In this document: piece by piece, positions 62,765-64,000 of the stretch
Position numbering within the stretch: position 1 is the stretch's first letter
How the letters are laid out: each line of letters opens with the position of its first letter
From: Hamadaea sp013361475
GTDB lineage: Bacteria > Actinomycetota > Actinomycetes > Mycobacteriales > Micromonosporaceae
Length of the DNA stretch: 64,000 bases
Assembly: GCF_040654195.1 (NCBI RefSeq)
Contig: NZ_JBFAHM010000006.1
Span: forward strand, 1-64,000
Direction: 5' to 3'
The notes under the pieces: model-generated
Told to the model about the DNA's origin: nothing
Databases searched by the model: none
What the model saw: only the letters and a program-made list of their open reading frames with translations
Position numbers and translations under genes: made by a program

Positions 62765-63451
62765 TCAATTCCGGGGAACGGCGATCCCTTGCAGGAGCGT
62801 GTCGACCACGCGCTCGGGCAGGGTCGCGTCGTCGATGGTGGGACTCCACTTGAGCATTCGTTGCAACATAACGGGTCCGGTGAGCATCAGCGCGACCATC
62901 TCGACGTCGGTGTCCGCGCGGAGCTCGCCGGCGGAAATCCCCCGTTCGAGGACTTCCCGCGTACGCACCCGGCGCGGTTCGACGATCTGCTGGTAGAGGC
63001 CCCAGAGTTCGGGATTGCGCAACACCTCGGGGACGATGCACGGGAACACCCGCGCCGCCCGGGGATCGGCGCTCACGCTCACCACGCTGAGCAGCTTGAC
63101 GAGGTTGTCGCGGACCGACAGCCCTTCGTCGACCTGCTGCGGCGCCTTCAACGCCCGGATCGCCTCGAGGATCAGATCGTTCTTGCCCGACCAGCGCCGA
63201 TAGATCGTGGCCTTGCCGACTCCGGCCCGGGCGGCGACCGCCTCAATGGACAGTTCGCCGACCGAGGTGCCCTCGGCCAGCAGGTCGAGGACGGCGTCGA
63301 TGATGGCCTCGTGCGCGCGGGTGCTCCGCGGGCGGCCGACCGCCCGCGGAGCCTCCGTGCCGGCGTCGTCGAGCCGGGAAGCCGTGCCTTCCGAAGGCGC
63401 CTTGGCCCCCGGCGCGGCCTCCGGTAGATCGACGCTGCTCGTGTTCGTCAT
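62765..63451 (-). CDS. TetR-family transcriptional regulator
   Basis: The 228-residue protein has an N-terminal TetR HTH (about residues 50-95; TSVGELSIEAVAARAGVGKA then TIYRRWSGKNDLI) and a variable helical ligand-binding domain. Its start is only 12 bases beyond the MFS gene's stop, so it is in one operon with the exporter and probably regulates it. Confidence 0.93.
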   Translation of the reverse strand: MTNTSSVDLPEAAPGAKAPSEGTASRLDDAGTEAPRAVGRPRSTRAHEAIIDAVLDLLAEGTSVGELSIEAVAARAGVGKATIYRRWSGKNDLILEAIRALKAPQQVDEGLSVRDNLVKLLSVVSVSADPRAARVFPCIVPEVLRNPELWGLYQQIVEPRRVRTREVLERGISAGELRADTDVEMVALMLTGPVMLQRMLKWSPTIDDATLPERVVDTLLQGIAVPRN

Positions 63452-63463
63452 GGTAGGGAAACC

Positions 63464-64000
63464 TTACCCGACCTCGACCGCCTCAACCGCCCGCTCGGCG
63501 GTCATGGCCTTCTCGGCCGCCTCGGCGGCGGTGTTCGGCTTGGCCTTGCCCGGCAGCCAGCCGAGCACCACGATCAGGCCGACGACGCCGACGGCGACCG
63601 AGCCGAGAGCCGCCGCGTGCACCGCGTCGACGAAGGCCGAGTCGGCCGCCCTGACCAGGGCGTTGGCGGCTCCGGCGAAGGGCGTGCCGGCGAGCTGGTC
63701 GGCGACCGCGTGCGCACCGGCCACGGACTCGTTGATCGCGTCCTTGGCCTGCGCCGGGACCTCCTTCGGCAACCCGGCCACGGTGTCGTCGACGCCGTTG
63801 CGGTACACCGACGACAGCACGGAGCCGAGGATCGCCACGCCGAGCGCGCCGCCGACCTGCCGGACGGTGTTGTTCACCGCCGAGCCGACGCCGGCCTTCT
63901 CGCGGGGCACCGAGGCCATGATCGCGTCGGTGGCGGGCGGCATGATGTTGGCCATGCCCACGCCGAAGGCGAAGAACATGCCGATCACCAGCAGGATCGA
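63464..64000 (-). CDS. MFS drug-exporter-like transporter, partial (N-terminus beyond right edge)
   Basis: The last 178 codons are present and the frame is open to the window edge. IMPPATDAIMASVPREKAGV and SAVNNTVRQVGGALGVAILG match the DHA2 (14-TM) MFS drug/proton antiporter family. Two TM helices are visible. The operon partner is the TetR regulator downstream. Confidence 0.9.
   Translation of the reverse strand, partial: SILLVIGMFFAFGVGMANIMPPATDAIMASVPREKAGVGSAVNNTVRQVGGALGVAILGSVLSSVYRNGVDDTVAGLPKEVPAQAKDAINESVAGAHAVADQLAGTPFAGAANALVRAADSAFVDAVHAAALGSVAVGVVGLIVVLGWLPGKAKPNTAAEAAEKAMTAERAVEAVEVG

Overview
The window is high-GC actinobacterial DNA. Very strong GC3 bias, frequent GTG starts, the gene order rel-apt-secF-secD-yajC-ruvB-ruvA-ruvC and the many gcgtacg-type words all point to a Micromonosporaceae-like organism (Actinoplanes/Micromonospora relatives). 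The family placement is inference. I see no rRNA, tRNA, CRISPR array, insertion sequence or prophage. About 50 protein genes are supported, most on the minus strand. Two genes run off the ends.

Layout. 1-4583: a very large secreted RHS/LamG-type protein, open at the left edge. 4.7-9.8 kb: small metabolic and regulatory genes (methyltransferase, a double-HTH regulator with an uncharacterised partner, histidine phosphatase, pterin-dehydratase-like/VOC fusion, flavoprotein monooxygenase, XRE-type protein). 9.8-14.4 kb: type II NADH dehydrogenase, HAD phosphatase, membrane Ser/Thr kinase and a class I terpene cyclase. 14.6-18.5 kb: Lrp/AsnC regulator, zinc-type alcohol dehydrogenase, acyl-CoA dehydrogenase with a palindromic operator candidate, and a 5'-3' exonuclease. 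18.7-28.3 kb: two overlapping FtsX-type permeases without an ATPase, then a secreted subtilisin-like protease. 28.5-34.9 kb: an ABC exporter and two NarL-type two-component systems. 35.0-38.2 kb: an operon of an AhpD/CMD-like protein, a DUF6220-like membrane protein and a multicopper oxidase fused to a membrane domain. 38.3-41.4 kb: truncated HIT gene, cutA, azlCD with a divergent XRE-cupin regulator, and an RmlD-like reductase. 41.4-58.4 kb: housekeeping block with aspS, nagZ-like GH3, hisS, an MBL hydrolase, two cyclophilin-like lipid- or membrane-anchored proteins, rel, apt, secF/secD/yajC and ruvBAC. 58.8-64 kb: 3-hydroxybutyrate dehydrogenase-like SDR with a GAF-PucR regulator, a GT4 glycosyltransferase, and a TetR regulator with an MFS exporter open at the right edge.

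The most unusual content is not a gene cluster but dispersed palindromic DNA. Family 1 has seven copies of a roughly 55-bp inverted repeat (14.5, 18.6, 21.7, 32.9, 38.9, 43.3 and 61.5 kb), each at the 3' end of a gene. Its half-site starts GGATCAGGG and ends GGTCGAATCTTG. At least four copies abut short tandem arrays, and the array unit often begins with the element's own outer bases (GGCGCT or AGCGC). One copy and its two arrays lie inside a permease gene and are translated in frame as a repetitive C-terminal tail. Two further families (16.3/52.4 kb and 8.0/9.3 kb) and a singleton at 58.5 kb have the same kind of structure. No transposase is visible here, so if these elements are mobile they are mobilised in trans.

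Two other structures deserve attention. An 83-bp tandem duplication across a histidine kinase/response regulator junction preserves a stop-start overlap through a new 30-codon reading frame. A comparable 17-codon frame bridges the DUF6220 and multicopper oxidase genes.
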